DNA of 64,000 nucleotides from Botryosphaeria dothidea. Lineage: Eukaryota > Ascomycota > Dothideomycetes > Botryosphaeriales > Botryosphaeriaceae. Positions 10,463 to 21,997 of this stretch are shown here, piece by piece; position 1 is the stretch's first letter; each line of letters opens with the position of its first letter. The notes under the pieces are model-generated. The model saw nothing but the letters and a program-made list of their open reading frames with translations, did no database searches and was not told where the DNA came from. The stretch covers positions 1,550,001 to 1,614,000 of the forward strand of contig WWBZ02000040.1 in assembly GCA_011503125.2 (NCBI GenBank), read 5' to 3'. Both the position numbers and the translations under genes were made by a program.

Positions 10463-10762
10463 AAAGTCACGGTAAAACCATCTCCTACGTCTATTTTCTT
10501 CTCCATATACTAAATTATACTTGTTTTCCCCTTTCTCCTATGTTATAAATGGTCCGATTATTAGGAGGAGCCTAGAAGCTCTAAAAGGCAGCGCTTTCTT
10601 ATAGATAACTGCCGAGGCAAGGAGCACTGAACACCCTAAAACCGTATACCCACATAAACAGCTTCATTTCACTCACTAGAGCCCTTACAGGCACAAGTTA
10701 GTACACTGCCATAAGCCAACGGCTTGCATGCAGAATGAACAAATCAATCAATCAATCAGTCC
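10463..10762 (+). repeat. LINE B 3' untranslated region and short tandem tail
   Basis: This follows the LINE B stop codon and ends with a run of AATC units (about 10741-10758), the kind of short tandem tail that Tad-clade and related LINEs carry instead of a long poly(A). Base composition changes to ordinary gene-space sequence just after it, so about 10,762 is taken as the right end of the transposon block. The exact end is uncertain because the 5' target duplication is obscured by the junction with LINE A. Confidence 0.6.
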
Positions 10763-11990
10763 GATTTTGACACGAGCGGCACAGCTCGGTTATGTAAGCA
10801 CTTACAGGCGGTCGATATTATCCCGCCCACGATTGGCGACACGTAGTTTCATATACTGATTTGATTCACCATAGATACAGAGGCGGCCTCCACACCTTAG
10901 ACCCGCAATGTCCTTCTTGTCGGCCTGTCTTCATACGAGTCACCCTTCGAAGTATCCCGCGCTGAAACATCGGATTGGGAAGAGCTTTGGCGCTTGCAAG
11001 CATTACATGACGAGGATTGAGCGAAAAGGTTTCATGTGGTATAGATTGGAATCGCTGGCTTTCGATGGGAGAATACGGTGTACGGGAACTATGATGCGAG
11101 AGTGACTAAGAAGCATTTGGTTGTCAGCATCATTCAAAGAGAAGTGGCATCATTTCAACCTCAGGTGTAATATCACATGTCTCATCCATGAGCCTGAGAT
11201 CTATGGATATCATACCACGTCACACCGTACTAGACCTTATGTAAGTGAAGCTTAAGAGAATTTCGTCTCCGCGCGGACGGTTTTCCTGAGATTCTCGTCG
11301 AGTGGACATGGAGATTGGGATAATGATATGTGAATGCCGCAACACAAGGCTGGAAGTGATGTCGAAAGGTCCCAACGACCTGTTTAATCAGCCTGGATGC
11401 CAGAAGACTAGAGCCGGTCTCAGCCTCGCCGGAGGACACATGGACGGAGAAGAGCGAAGGAAGCGTCCGCTCGCCGGAAAGAAGACATTGGCTGTGGCTT
11501 TGCCTGCAAATTTTACATAAAGGCCTTGGCGGCGAAAGGAAAGGGAAGCTGTGATCGGTAGGCTTCTCGCTTGCCCTTCCTGCCTCGTCCGCTGCAGCTC
11601 CGCACACCACGAACGGCAATCACTCTCAGTCGCGTATGGAGCATTTCATGGGCAAAACATGCGTCGAGGAGTTCAAGCCGTCGAGCATCACTCCTTGGTG
11701 AATGCTGCCGAGCTGGCATGAGCTCGTTCTGCGCTCCATTCTCCAAAAGACTTGCATCAAACACACACCACTTGTACAAAACGGACACCTTGACAACCCT
11801 ATTTCTTACCGTCTCGACCACCGCTATTTCTTCTGTAAATACTCCCGCCACGAATATCCACGTACACACAGCACTGCCACATCGCATCCAACACCCAAGA
11901 ACGGGGTTCAATCATGTAATCTTTAATTTTTCCCTACAACTCATAACAATTGGCACCGCGCTATGCACAAACATGCAACGAAACCCCTCC
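10763..11990. other. Intergenic, no supported gene
   Basis: This is the transition from the TA-rich transposon block to balanced-composition sequence, followed by the presumed 3' untranslated region of APC1 (minus strand). Short open frames here have no recognisable motifs and overlap each other on both strands. I see no RNA gene or repeat. Confidence 0.6.
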
Positions 11991-14900
11991 CTAAACAACC
12001 CCCCCACCAACCCCCCTCCCCCTCTCCCCCACGACCGCCCTCAACCCCTCCACGACCTCCCGCCCCAACCACCTACACCTGCCCTCGCCCTCCTCCGCCG
12101 CCCGCTCCGCCCACCTGAACAGCAGCCTCAAGTTCCTCAGTGCATCCGCGTCCCACGCGCGCAGCGCCGCGTTCCGCAGCACCAGCCGCTCGTCCACCGG
12201 GCTCGTCTTGCCGTCCGTCAGCAGCTCGATGCCGCCGGACGCGCTGCTGGTGGCCAAGGCCGTCGAGATGCTGCCCGACGAGTTCGTCTGGGCGTCCGTC
12301 GGGATGATCAGGGCCGAGACGTCGGCCTTGCTGACGAGCGGGAGCGCGAAGGACGGGCACGGCGGCGCCGGGCTGCGGTGCGACGCCTCGCCGCCCCTCA
12401 GCGCCGGCAGCGAGAAGATCCAGTCCCACATGACGGCGCGCAGGGCCGCGGCGGCCGACGCGTTGGTGGCGAGCTGCGCGTCGTTGAGGGCGGTGAGGGT
12501 GGCGTTGAAGGTGGTGGCGTGCAGGGTGGTCGAGTGGGCGGGGCGGCGGCGCGCGTGGATCGTCTGGGTGCGCTTGAAGGCCGCGAGGTGGGTCGGGTTG
12601 GATACGAAGTCGAGCGTGACCTGCCAGTACTCGGGCGAGTTGGTCTGGATGGTGGTGATGGTGTCGAGCTCGGGCAGCAGGCAGGGCGCCGTGTACTCGC
12701 GCACGGCGCCGTGCTTGAAGGCGACGTTGATGGGCAGCGAGATGGCCCGGCGGGTTTCGACGTCGCGGATGATGGCGCAGCGGGGCTCGGCGGCGAGGAC
12801 CCAGAAGTGGCGGAAGGCTTGGAGGTGTGCTTTGTTGTCGAGCACGTCGGTGGGGAAGAGCGGGTAGAAGGCGCAGACGAGGGAGGCGATGGCTAGGTTT
12901 GAGGTGCTGAAGGTGTAGCTGCCACCTGCAACAAAGAGCGCTCCCAGGGCCATGTGGGCGGCGAAATGCGAGCCGTACGGCACATCCGGACTGACGCGGC
13001 CATGTAGCAGGCGCAGCCGACGGAAGACGGCAATATCACCAGTGCCGGCCATGATTGTAGCTGCAGACAACGCGACCAAGTCTTGGCAGTTCCGCACTGT
13101 GTTCCGGGTGAGTCGAGCGTCATAGCGAATTGCCGGCAAATGGCAAAGCCTGATGAACTGGTCCAGATACGCGACCAAGAAGTCCCTCGCTTTGGTGTCC
13201 CCAGTGCCGGCATGTTTGAGACCAATGCTCCAGAGCAATCCCGCTATGATGTTGTAAAACGGCATGTGCTCACTGCGCAGAGCCTTGATCTCAGTAAGCT
13301 TATGGTTGATGACATACTCAGGTGGAAGGTTTGTGATGATCCACTTGTAATCCGCCTGGATGTTATCCCACATGATTAAATGCTTCGCCAGCGTTCGTAG
13401 CAAAAAGATGTCTGGACGGACATAGTCAAATTGAGGAATGGTATCCGGGACGTCGATCTTGCGTGCCACTGAGGCGTTTTGGGTCTTCATGAACACTAGC
13501 GCGACGGCTATAACGGCACCGGCTGTTGCTTGGTCCAGGATGTGGACGACATCCACCGGCTTTGGGCCTACCGCTACAGCAAGAAGCCTTTCAACTAGAC
13601 GCATGTCGTGGAGACCACTGAGATCATTACCGTTGCCGAGGTTGATGAGGCCGAGAGCAAATCCAGCTGCAAGTCTGTAGCCCTCGTCTCGGATATTGTC
13701 CGACGGCGCGGATGGATCTTCAAGCTCAACATGTTCGATTTCCGAGAGCATTATTTCGCTCATCCTGCGGTGTTGACTGTTCAGGTAAAGCAATCCGATG
13801 CCCATCAGCCCAGTTGTCTGAGCCAAAGGCGGCAAATTGAGGTCAGCAGCTCCAGGAGGCAACATGCGTGTGACATGTACCGAAAGCAACCGAGTGACAA
13901 GTGTGTCCATGGTTCCCATGTATGAGACTGATAATCCTAGGAGTAGACCGATAGACGTCATGCTATGCTTTGGTGTAAGATACTTGAAAGAGAGCCATTT
14001 AGCGATGTTCCTGAGATGGCCATTCAAACCGAGGCCGAAGAGCAATCCGGCATGCTTGTTGCTCAATTCTGCTGGTTTGTTGTACGCAATCCAAGACGTA
14101 TCAATACCCTTGGCTCGTCGGGAAATGCTGAGACCAGCCGAAACACCAGCGTGGAAGAATGCCCATGCGAATTTCTCCTCGGTATACGTCGATCGATCGG
14201 CGCTGACTGTATTGTTGAGAGGCTTCATCGTGCAAAGAGTCGTGAATCCATGCAGAGGATATTTCTCCGTAACAAGTGGTCTCTTGCTATCAAATTGGAG
14301 CATCGAATGTCCCGATGGTAGCGCGAATGTACGAAGCATGACCCATTGCATGACGCTCTTCTGTGCATCCAAGTGTTCAGCTTCGGTCCACGAAGGATCT
14401 GGAATGCATTCAGCAACAGCGGGGCGGAGAGGCTCGAGCAGGCGAAGAGCTTCGATGTAGCGCCTGTCTTCGCTGAAAATAAGACGCGTGATCATATGCC
14501 TATCGGCTTCAGAAGAGCTTTGGGCAGAGTCGTTCGCTTCGGCAGACTGGCAGATACTGTGGACGTCGCGGCTCGCAACGCCAGGGGCAGGCTGCTGTCG
14601 TCAGCAATATGGTAAAGTATGGTCAGCAATAGGCTTACAATGAGGGAAGCCGAGCTTGGGGAGGAGTCGGCGTCAGGTCGGAGCAGCATAGTGAGATCCT
14701 CCCGGCCCACAATCTCAAGAAGCTTCTCATTCCACGTGGTCGGTGGGCTTGATTGACACTCCACAATAGCCTCTCGGATACCGGCAACTACTGCTGAAGG
14801 AAATGTTTCCAGCATGCGGTTGTCAATACCCATTTCAAGCATAGTTTCTACTTGAAGGCTGGGAGTTTTCTCGCTCCTGCGCATCCTGGACAAGTATTTG

Positions 14901-17900
14901 CACAGGGCCACAGTCCTCGGAGTCAAGGTAGTAACAAGGTGGGCAAGAGAATTCGAATCAGGTGAGGCCTGTGGTTTCTCTGGCTGGCCGATAAGCATAT
15001 CGAGAGTCGGGAAACCTTGGTATATCCGAGGATTAAGCATCTTTTCAAGCCAATCAAATACCGAGGGTGGCTTCTCCCAGGGAGGAGTGGCAACAGTGAC
15101 GGTGGTGATTGAAACTTGGATCAGTCAGTGTGGAACAACAATTGCGACCGGGGACATTGAGGGATAGAACATACCGTCTTCGAAGATCCACTGATCAAGG
15201 CTTGCACCGTCAAGACAGAAGGGGCTACTTCCCTTCCAATCCCAGAAATCCCAATCCAGCCAGCGACCAAGCTGAGCGAGGACAGGTGTGAGATTTCCAG
15301 TTTCGGATGATCGGAAATCTTTAGTTAAAACATTAAGCTTTTCTTCCTCCCGTAGAAGATGTAGGGCAACAAGTATGGAAGGCAGATATGTGGCGTGAGA
15401 GTCGTGATGTTTCGCGCGAGTGGATCTTCCAGTTGTCTCGTGGATGAGGGCTTTGCCTAAGGGTTCTTGGAGAAAATCTCTCGCAGCCTTAGCGCAGAAC
15501 GGTATGAAATCGCTTTTCCTCTTGATGCCGTAGTTGGTTGATGGGGAAAGAAGGGAATGCCGGGTGGACGTGCGCGGCTTCGCTTTCTCTGCCAGGGTCT
15601 GCTCAATCCAAGCCCAGGCTGAACCATCCCAGCTTTTGGCAGAGTGATCCTGGCTTTGATAACGCCACATCAGTTCAAAAGGGTCGTCAGGCGTGTGGCG
15701 CTTGAGCGACCTCCTACTTGGCGTACTCTCCACGGAACGCGTGATATCGGTCAGACGAACCGACTTCGGATCGATGTTGGAGACAGCGAAAGTGAAGATG
15801 GAAGCCACTAAAGCAGTCCACTCGCGATCAAAGCGCATCTCATTCCGTAAGTTTCGGGATATATTCCACCAGATCGCCAGTAGGTGGTCTCCTTGAGGGG
15901 GCGGTAGGACCAGCCGGCAGACTGAAAGAACATGCGAAACTGTCGCATTTTTCGGCCACATCTTGATCTGAAGGCGATGCTGCCGGCCATTTTCTTCCCG
16001 GATATCCAGTATCCCATCCGTCACTGCGTGTGCCAATGCGGTGAGGCTTTGTGGAACATCGACAGACTTATCAATATTCTCAATGCCACGCCCCAGTGAC
16101 ACACTGACACCAATAGAATACGGGTTGAATAGCCTGAAGCGTCTTGGAAGGGCAAGTACGATGCGGGCACGGGGACACCAACCGGCAAAGAGAGAGAAGA
16201 TGTAACCACCAGAGCCATCTTTGGCCAAGCAAAGGACACGCTGAACACCATAGTCAGAGAGCTTCGCGGCATCGATATAGCTCCTTTGACGCTGTGTATT
16301 GACCGCGGAAGGAATGAGGATGTTCGATGGCTCCTGTTTCCTTGAAGCGCCGCTCGAAGCTGGAGTGGGCGTGAGTCGCCTCCGCTGCACGGTAAACTCA
16401 TGTTCAACGAGCTCGCCCTTTGATTTTTGCATCATGTACAGGAAGAATCTGCCGTCGTTTGGATACGCATCGGTAAATGACCTAGGAGCTTTGAGTGTGA
16501 AGATTTTGGGCAAGTCCTATACCAAGCGTTAGTACCACGGTTACCCTCAACGTTACTCAACATAGGATGACTGACCGTTGGGTTTCCATGCACTGAAGAA
16601 TGGAAAATGCTTTCGGAAGTACCAAACGGTATTTCAGAGAACTTCACTAAGAGAAGCTCTCGGCGTAATCCTTCAATGGGTTCTTGTAATCCAGATGTGT
16701 CATCTCCCTCTCCGAGGAGTTCATCTGGGATCTCTGAGTCGTCAATAGTATCATCAAGATCCAGATCATCATCCAAAGTGTCCTCGAGGGAAACAGCACT
16801 CAGACTGATTTGTGAGATGTCGCCCGGAGTTGACGCCCTCGTTTTCCGAGACGTTGGCCGTGAATTAGGACCGAAACTGGTGCGCAATCCCTGACCGCCA
16901 AAAGATGGCCCCCGTCGTCCATGGCCAATACTGCTTCCTAGACTGCTTCGATGGGTGGCTTGCTCGAAAGCTGACTTGTCGAAGCTTCTCGATAAATCTG
17001 CTCGAGAAAGTAACGAGCTTACGCGTCTTGACTCCTTGGCCGGCTGCCTGGCAAGATCTGTCTCTGGGTCAAGCTGGGAAGCAAAGGCCTCTTCTGCTGT
17101 TTGGTGCTCCCCGCTCGGTTCACGGGTTTGACTTGCAGTGAATGAAGCGTTTCCATAACCTCTACCTGGACCACCAAAGCTATCTCTCGTCCCTTCTCTT
17201 GTCCTAAGAGCGGGCGTAGTGGCACCAGTGCCAGGATGCAGTGAGCTGCGCCGCCGAGACCGGCCAACTGAGAGCGTGGTGGAGCTGCGGCGACTCTTCT
17301 TCGTGGAAGCTGGCTTGGGATCGACATAAGATGCGTACCAGACGGAGTAAATCCGTCGCTCATAGTTGACAGTTACGACCAAGATCAGTGGTTTGTCTGC
17401 AGGGGTCTCGGAATCCGACATTTCATTCTGTTTGGTAACATAAAGGACCTCTTCAGCGTTGTCTATAGGCTCCAGTGTCTTTGAACTAGACTGTCTCACA
17501 GACCAAGAGCTTTTGCCGGCAGAAGATTGGGATGCAACCACCAAACCCATTTCCGCGAACGGGTCGGTAAATGAAAAGAGGCGGGGCAGTCCATCTGCAG
17601 AGGGACTGGTGCCAAGCTTGAGCAGATCGGCAAGAGAAGAGGGATATGCGGTACTCAATGCCGACCTGGAGTGGCGGGGAGCAGCGAACGAGGTATTGAC
17701 CATTGGTGTGAACAGGGATGAATTTTGTGAAAATGACTGAGTCGGAAGCTGAGAGAAAAAGGAATTTGGCGGAGCCTTTGGAACAGCCGGGCTGGCGGGA
17801 ACGAAATCGGGCATTGCCATCTTTCTCTGAATAAGCAGGCCTCGAGGTGCCGGGAAGACGCGCTCGACCTCGAAAGGCAGGTTCACAACATGGCTGGATC

Positions 17901-18372
17901 CGGCAAGGAAGAAAACATGAGCCTGAGTCTTGAGGAAGACAACCAAAGCCCGGGAGAGCTTCTCGACTTGCACGCCTGCCGACTTCCGCTTATTGGGTCC
18001 CTGGTCCTCATGCGCTGGGTATCCCCGCTCAGGTATCCTGTCCTTAGCAAATAGAGTTCCCGGGCCATGATCCTGTCTCAAATCTTGCGTGGTGTTGCGC
18101 AGGGCGGTAGCCTCATCGGCAGGAAACCAGGTCAAAACTGCCTGCAACACCTTTTCTCCCTCAACCTCAAAATTGTAGACCTTGCGTATGATGCCCCCGC
18201 GCGACCACACCACACAGTACTCGGTTGCGGTGACCTCCTCTTCTCCGCCATCATCGCTATGCGTGGACCAGGTGTATGCGTCGGGTGGGGCGTCTTCGGG
18301 CAGGACTCGTTCGTGGATTAGGTAGGGTAGGGCGGCGGGGGTGCGGACACCCAGAGAGCGAATGGAGGCCAT
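11991..18372 (-). CDS. APC1: APC1, anaphase-promoting complex subunit 1 (BimE-like)
   Basis: Largest scaffold subunit of the APC/C ubiquitin ligase, which targets cyclins and securin in mitosis; nuclear. Model: exons 18372-16576, 16516-15175, 15114-14639 and 14594-11991, giving 6,219 nt and 2,072 residues, which is typical for fungal BimE. Introns are 59, 60 and 44 bp with GT/AG ends and each keeps frame. The start MASIRSLGVRTPAALPYLI is chosen because upstream codons look like leader sequence. Residues 1-600 hold the N-terminal beta-propeller region with Ser/Arg-rich loops that could be phosphorylated. The conserved EADRHMITRLIF segment spans the third junction (about residue 1239). Proteasome/cyclosome repeats (GLLFGLGLNG, SIGLLLGLSVSYMG, GIGLLYL, AAGFALGLINLGNG) lie about residues 1380-1520. 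The C-terminal tail is Gly/Arg-rich. The acceptor of intron 3 is ACAGCAG, so one Gln is optional. The gene is divergent from its right-hand neighbour. Confidence 0.93.
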
Positions 18373-18566
18373 CGGGAGGCTGCAGAGCTCATGGAGGTCG
18401 TGGTGGGTGACGTTGCATGGTCGGGTGGTGTTCTGTTGTTGACTCTGCGCAGGACAGCGCGCGGCGGGGAGACGCGACGACGCGGGAAAGTTCAAAGCTT
18501 CAGCGACGAAGCTGCTGCCGTGCCCACCTCAACCTCCACCCAGCACAGCATCCTTACCCAGCCGCC
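18373..18566. promoter_or_regulatory. Shared divergent promoter region, APC1 / beta-propeller gene
   Basis: Only 194 bp separate the two start codons, so both promoters and 5' leaders must lie here or overlap the opposite gene. No TATA box is evident. The region is GC-rich with pyrimidine runs on the plus strand near 18520-18560. Confidence 0.6.
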
Positions 18567-20690
18567 ATGGCCACCGACTTGAAGCTGCGCGTGTCGCGCA
18601 AGGGCAAGCAACTGCAGCTCTGGTACCCTCGTCCCTCTGATGCCTCTGTTCTTGCCGCTAATGCGCCTCGCAGCTACGACCTTCCGCAGCGCGTCAACGT
18701 CGCAAAAATCTATCCCAAGACCGCCCCCAACGGCTCCACCGTCGTCGTCTACGGCCACAGTAATGGATTGCGCATAATATGGAGAGGCGGCCGCCCGCTG
18801 AAGCGCACCTCCGCCTCCAAGGATGACAGCCAGCCCAAGGTCAATGGCACCGCGAACGACGCCGTCATGATCGACCTCACCGATGATGAGCCGTCGCAAC
18901 CGCCTCCGGCTATTTTGGAAGATGATGTGGAATTCGAATCGGAGGAAGAGGAAGAAGATGATTCTGAACCGTACCCAGCCGTTGTCCAGCACCTCGATCT
19001 CCCCCTGGGTACAGAGGTCCTGTACCTGTCGTTTCCCCAGGTTCCTTCTATATCGCCTTATCGACCAGCCGGCTTGATTCCTCCTATCTTCAATGAAAGG
19101 ATCGTTCTTTCAGTAGCCTGCGCAGACTCCAGCGTTCGCGTCATCACCTTGCCGCTTGCCCCTCCATCAAATGCGCGCAAGGCCGCCGATCGCAGCAAGA
19201 GCAAGACTCCATATGGCGAGCAGGTCCTCCGGATCGAAGGCCAACATGGACATCAGTCAATACCCCGCGGCATAACCATGACTTGGAGCTCCCGCACCTC
19301 TGAAACCAATCCCGATGACATCGACGTGGATGCTGATGCCTCGGATGATGACGATACTGACAGTCTGCGTCCCCGGAGACGGATCCAGGGAGACGAACCG
19401 CTGGAGTGGGATTTGATCGTAGCCTCGCATTCAGTTGAAGTTACCGGCCTCCTACACTTATTCCGGATTCCGCTCCTCTTGAAAGACAACCAATACTCCC
19501 TCACAACCGACCCTATCTTCCCGTACCAGACGCAGTATCTCTCTGCCCCAGCAACGCGAGTCCACTTCAGCTCGTCTCAATTCCCAAGCCGTCGCCACCT
19601 ACAGTTGCTTGTAGCAGACGCTAAGGGTTCGGTCAGGGTGTACGACCCGCTGGCTCCTCCGAGAGCTCGACCCCGGTCAGCCGGCCGAGACGTCATCATT
19701 GAGCCAAAGCCGGGCGCCTGGGTCGCATCGTTCTCGACGAGCTTTGAAATTCCGAAGCACTACAAGGTCTCCAACCCATACCTGGCCCGCAGGAAGACGA
19801 TTCTGGACGCAAAGTGGGCCTCAGACGGCAAAAGCATCGTCGCGCTCCTGTTCGATGGAGAGTGGGGCGTCTGGGCCATGGACGGTGCCAGCACAGCCCG
19901 CAACGCCTCCACCAAGCCCGTCTCAACTTTCGCCTTACGCGGTTACGTGAGCGGTGCGGAGCCCAAGCCCAACTCATCCACCAGCCTGGCGCCCGCCAAA
20001 GGCGGCCCCAAAAACTCCCTGGCCCTCGCGCCCATGACGCCCAACACGCGCCGCACGCGCGAGGAAACCCTCTTCCACGGCCCGCCGGCCGGCAGCACCA
20101 GCGGCGACGCGTCCTTGCGCGGCGGCGTCTCCGTGTCCAGCACGCTGCACCCGTCCAGCGGCCAGCCCGAGGACTCGATCGTCATCTTCTACGGCGACGA
20201 CATGTACCGCATCCCGCACTTGCAGCAGTTCTGGAGCCGCAGCACCCACAGCACTGGCAGCGGCTCCCTCTACGGCCCCGGCCTGACGCGCGTCGACTCG
20301 GTCTCGCTCTTCGGCGAGCCCGTCACCGACGTCGAGCAGTTCGGCAAGCCCAAGGGCGCGGCGGTAAGGATGGGCGTGCCGCGCGACTTGCTCGTCGTTG
20401 GCGAGCGCCGCATCGTCGTGCTCGCGACGATCACGCCTTCTGAGGCGAAGACGGGGAGTCTCTTCGCGAAGGAGCTTGAGGCGATGGATCGTACCGACAA
20501 GGTCGACCAGGACCTCCTTAGGCGCGGCGAGCTCGATATTGGTGGCATGGATCGCCTGCTCGATAACATGGCGACCGGAGGCGCGGGACAGGGTGATCCG
20601 CGGTTGTTGCGTCTGGGTAATGGCGGGGCCGCGCAGAGTGTGAGGAGAGTGGGCTTCGCGGGGTTGAGCAGTCTGGGCTCGTCGAGATGA
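18567..20690 (+). CDS. Intronless beta-propeller (WD40-like) protein, candidate nucleoporin Nup37
   Basis: 707 residues. The start is placed at 18567 because it has an excellent context (GCCGCCATGG) and begins MATDLKLRVSRKGKQLQLWY; an in-frame ATG at 18417 lies in leader-like sequence. Seen: an N-terminal block YDLPQRVNVAKIYPK ... VVVYGHSNGLRIIWRGGRPL (residues about 37-80), an acidic loop (EDDVEFESEEEEEDD, about 115-130), repeated strand-turn segments ending in patterns such as SVACADSSVRVITL, LLVADAKGSVRVYDP and ALLFDGEWGVWAM, and a second acidic stretch (DDIDVDADASDDDD). The last 170 residues are low-complexity followed by a helical tail. The N-terminal block and the long, single-exon propeller resemble what I recall of filamentous-fungal Nup37 (Nup84/Nup107 complex), but this is recall, not a search. 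It could be another WD40 protein. It lies divergent to APC1 and convergent with eIF2A. Confidence 0.85.
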   Translation: MATDLKLRVSRKGKQLQLWYPRPSDASVLAANAPRSYDLPQRVNVAKIYPKTAPNGSTVVVYGHSNGLRIIWRGGRPLKRTSASKDDSQPKVNGTANDAVMIDLTDDEPSQPPPAILEDDVEFESEEEEEDDSEPYPAVVQHLDLPLGTEVLYLSFPQVPSISPYRPAGLIPPIFNERIVLSVACADSSVRVITLPLAPPSNARKAADRSKSKTPYGEQVLRIEGQHGHQSIPRGITMTWSSRTSETNPDDIDVDADASDDDDTDSLRPRRRIQGDEPLEWDLIVASHSVEVTGLLHLFRIPLLLKDNQYSLTTDPIFPYQTQYLSAPATRVHFSSSQFPSRRHLQLLVADAKGSVRVYDPLAPPRARPRSAGRDVIIEPKPGAWVASFSTSFEIPKHYKVSNPYLARRKTILDAKWASDGKSIVALLFDGEWGVWAMDGASTARNASTKPVSTFALRGYVSGAEPKPNSSTSLAPAKGGPKNSLALAPMTPNTRRTREETLFHGPPAGSTSGDASLRGGVSVSSTLHPSSGQPEDSIVIFYGDDMYRIPHLQQFWSRSTHSTGSGSLYGPGLTRVDSVSLFGEPVTDVEQFGKPKGAAVRMGVPRDLLVVGERRIVVLATITPSEAKTGSLFAKELEAMDRTDKVDQDLLRRGELDIGGMDRLLDNMATGGAGQGDPRLLRLGNGGAAQSVRRVGFAGLSSLGSSR

Positions 20691-21997
20691 AGCGCTCTCC
20701 CATGACTGAGAAGAGTAAGTCAATCAGTGCTTCGAGCTGGGAATAGCAATGGATACGGTTCGGAGGGGACCCTAATGATTTCGGAAAGAGCGACTTTAGA
20801 CATTTCTCCGCCCAGACGAGACGAAGAAAAAAACTAATATACCCCAGAGTCAGCTTTCCCTATCTCTATTCTTCTCTATCTCTCTCTCTGCCTCTTTTCT
20901 TTCCCGCGCTATCATTTCATTTCCTCTATTGCAACATTTTCCCATGTGATCCGCACGTTTCCTGGAGAAAGAAACCCCCACACTTTCTTCAATCTTTTTT
21001 TTCGCGATGCAAGGTGGAGCACTAGGCAGAACATACGACCTAGCTTTCAACGCTCAGTATTCCTCGCGATACATCGACCGTCTCTTCCTTTCGACTCACT
21101 CCTACCCAACAAAGGAGGGGTTTGTCATCAAAAGGGTTTGAGCGGCAGCGTCCACCCCGGAACCCTGCAAACAGGGAAATCCGAACGGACAGCGTTATTC
21201 CCAAGCCTACTTGAGCATGCCTTGTACAAGGGGATGTGAGGACAGTTCGGGCGTCAGGGGGTAACGCGGCGCATGGCATCCTTTTTCCGTGGATCTTGTG
21301 CGCTGGTTTGGGTACAGGCTGGTACATTTATCTTTGCAAGAATCGTGATATATTCAGAGTGATGCCGCAAGTACAGAAATGAAAACTATTCACACAATGT
21401 TGCAAGATTGAAAAGGTCAATTACTTTCGTGTGAAAGCTCTTTGCATTTGCAGGGTTTTTATTCTTTTTAATCCTCTTTTTTCCCTTGCCATCAATCACC
21501 AGCTTCATCCATCAATCCAACCGATTTTTCTAATCATCCTTTTCATCCACGAGATGTCTAAAAACTCCTTCCCCATCCACTGATAACAGTCTGTCCTACG
21601 TTCCACGACTACTTCTCACCCATCCTGCAATGTCCATAATGCCTCGCAGAGAAATCCAGCATACTCCTTTTCTCTCTCTTCCAGCCATTTTTTAGCTCTC
21701 ACGATCAGACCATGGCGACAAAAGCGAACAAATCAATCCGCCCTCATCAGCCCCATCTATCAGAGAAATAGAACAAGAGAACGCCCGAACGCGCTCGCGA
21801 AACTGTTGTGTGGTGGCAGATAAAGAACCTTCCCATTTCGCAAAGAACATCCAGAAGCAAGACCTCAACCACCAGACCAGACCAGCAAATCAAGAAAAGG
21901 AGTCCCCAGTACATGAACATAGAAGGACGAAGTCAGAAGAACTTTGCTATTATCCAACCTCAGCAGTGGTCGATCATTTCATTAACCAACACACTTT
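20691..21997. other. Intergenic between convergent genes
   Basis: Holds the 3' untranslated regions of the plus-strand beta-propeller gene and the minus-strand eIF2A gene. There are CT- and T-rich runs (20870-20935, 21465-21490). No gene or repeat is supported. Confidence 0.6.

Noticed and set aside
11571..12896. Plus-strand frame of 441 codons
   Set aside because: Mostly antisense to the last APC1 exon; composition is Arg/Gly/Pro-rich and motif-free.
14492..14495. APC1 split into two genes by a stop codon overlapping an ATG
   Set aside because: A 44-bp intron upstream (14595-14638) shifts the frame and yields the conserved EADRHMITRLIF junction, giving one gene.
18417..18566. Upstream in-frame ATG extending the beta-propeller protein by 50 residues
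   Set aside because: The added residues look like leader sequence and the ATG at 18567 has a near-ideal context directly before a protein-like N-terminus.
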